A stretch of 28,665 nt of DNA, taken from the NCBI GenBank assembly GCA_009731375.1, contig BJOX01000029.1:1107513-1136177 (forward strand). The letters run 5' to 3'. This DNA comes from Paulinella micropora. Taxonomy: Eukaryota > Cercozoa > Imbricatea > Euglyphida. Positions 27,995 through 28,665 of this stretch are shown here, in pieces; position 1 is the stretch's first letter, and each line of letters opens with the position of its first letter. A program made the position numbers and the translations under genes. Below the pieces are notes generated by a model, which saw only the letters and a list, made by a program, of their open reading frames with translations, ran no database searches and was not told the DNA's origin.

Positions 27995-28445
27995 ACTATA
28001 TCTGAGGCGTACTGATGCAGCTAATGGCATATGCTCAACGGACATAAGCCTCCAATATCCTTGTTCGAGGTCCTCCACCCCCCCGTGTCAGTCTCTCGCC
28101 TGATGATCGGGGCCACCGATGGAGCTCCTGAGGGCAAGACTGCACTAAGCCGAGGTTATTCCGCAGTCCCAGCAACCTCTTGCAAGACGTCACCGAATGT
28201 GCAAGTGCATACACCAAGCGCGGTTGCTAGAGCTGCCTCGAAACCCCACCCATAACAATCTGGTGTCTGCTGGGTCCTGGGCTATCAACCAGCATATGCG
28301 GAGTTTAAGATCTTTTACGCGCGCAACGACCCTCCTCCCCAGCATCTACCACCAAAGGGTTATGAGTTGGCGTCACAGTTTAACGCCTTGAGGCCATGGG
28401 GCTGGAACTCTGTTTAGCAAGTGTGACTAGGTTTTTTCATCGGGA
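27995..28445. mobile_element. R2 repeat element, full copy 2 (451 bp)
   Basis: Same as 14112-14562 except three substitutions seen by eye (ATGCTC for ATCCTC, AATATC for AATACC, CATGGGG for CATTGGG). Followed directly by AA(TAA)n. Class unresolved, as for copy 1. Confidence 0.65.
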
Positions 28446-28479
<34 letters not shown>

Positions 28480-28545
28480 NNNNNNNNNNATAATAATAAT
28501 AATTTTCATAATAACAATAAGAATTTTCATTTCATAATAATTTTC

Positions 28546-28623
<78 letters not shown>

Positions 28624-28665
28624 GTGCTTCTCTGTCAATTGCTGATGCAAATCTGCACATGCGCC
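28446..28665. repeat. (TAA)n with a small gap, then R2 head
   Basis: TAA repeat with 10 N at 28480-28489 and a TTTTCATAATAA patch near 28505-28545. At 28623 the R2 head AGTGCTTCTCTGTCAATTGC begins and runs off the window, again an element start placed straight after a TAA tract. Confidence 0.93.

Overview
The window is eukaryotic nuclear DNA of unusual make-up. Most of it is microsatellite: (GATA)n, (CATA)n/(TATG)n, (GTA)n/(CTA)n, (TAA)n, (CAA)n, (CT)n, (GAAA)n/(CTTT)n and 5- and 7-bp units. It is broken by short unique islands and nine runs of N (1576-2409, 3493-4087, 7739-7748, 9590-10401, 10741-10750, 13617-13691, 13815-13976, 20152-20321, 28480-28489). There is no sign of a bacterial operon, rRNA, tRNA or CRISPR array. 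The long open frames across the repeats (LSIY, HTYI, MYVC, poly-Y/L/T/S/V) are translation artefacts. I cannot name the organism: the repeats and GT-AG introns only say eukaryote.

The main reading is that many unique islands are exons and the microsatellites are introns. On the minus strand, gene 2 (7937 down to 5474) can be read as seven exons with sensible splice sites; four junctions fit in reading phase, and two more fit if a weaker donor is used. A second minus-strand chain, gene 3 (18625 down to about 15957), has six candidate exons around a 1.46 kb intron holding a polypurine/polypyrimidine block. Two exons of a further minus-strand gene lie at 1427-1349 and 381-228. Between 8.1 and 12.4 kb are many micro-exon candidates of 23-39 nt on both strands. 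They include two 23-nt copies that differ only at synonymous sites and a plus-strand series of charged micro-exons.

Layout: 0-5.5 kb, (GATA)n with dispersed repeats R1, R3 and U; 5.5-8.4 kb, gene 2 and upstream exons; 8.4-12.4 kb, GATA/CATA/TATG with micro-exons; 12.4-13.2 kb, CT repeats and an inverted R3; 13.2-15.0 kb, (TAA)n with R2 elements; 15.0-18.7 kb, gene 3; 18.8-24.3 kb, (GTA)/(CTA) tracts with repeat R4, a small ORF and a GTTCACG-type palindrome cluster; 24.3-25.3 kb, AT-rich unique DNA with a second such cluster and a possible MITE; 25.3-26.5 kb, plus-strand gene 4, the best protein-coding locus; 26.5-27.4 kb, a dense array of perfect palindromes centred on CAAGGTATACCTTG; 27.4-28.7 kb, (GTA)/(TAA) and a second nearly identical R2.

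No encoded protein could be assigned a firm function. Gene 4 has a weak resemblance to the C-terminal half of a class I SAM methyltransferase, followed by a basic tail. Exon calls rest on open frames, splice-site look and phase only; none was tested against transcripts.
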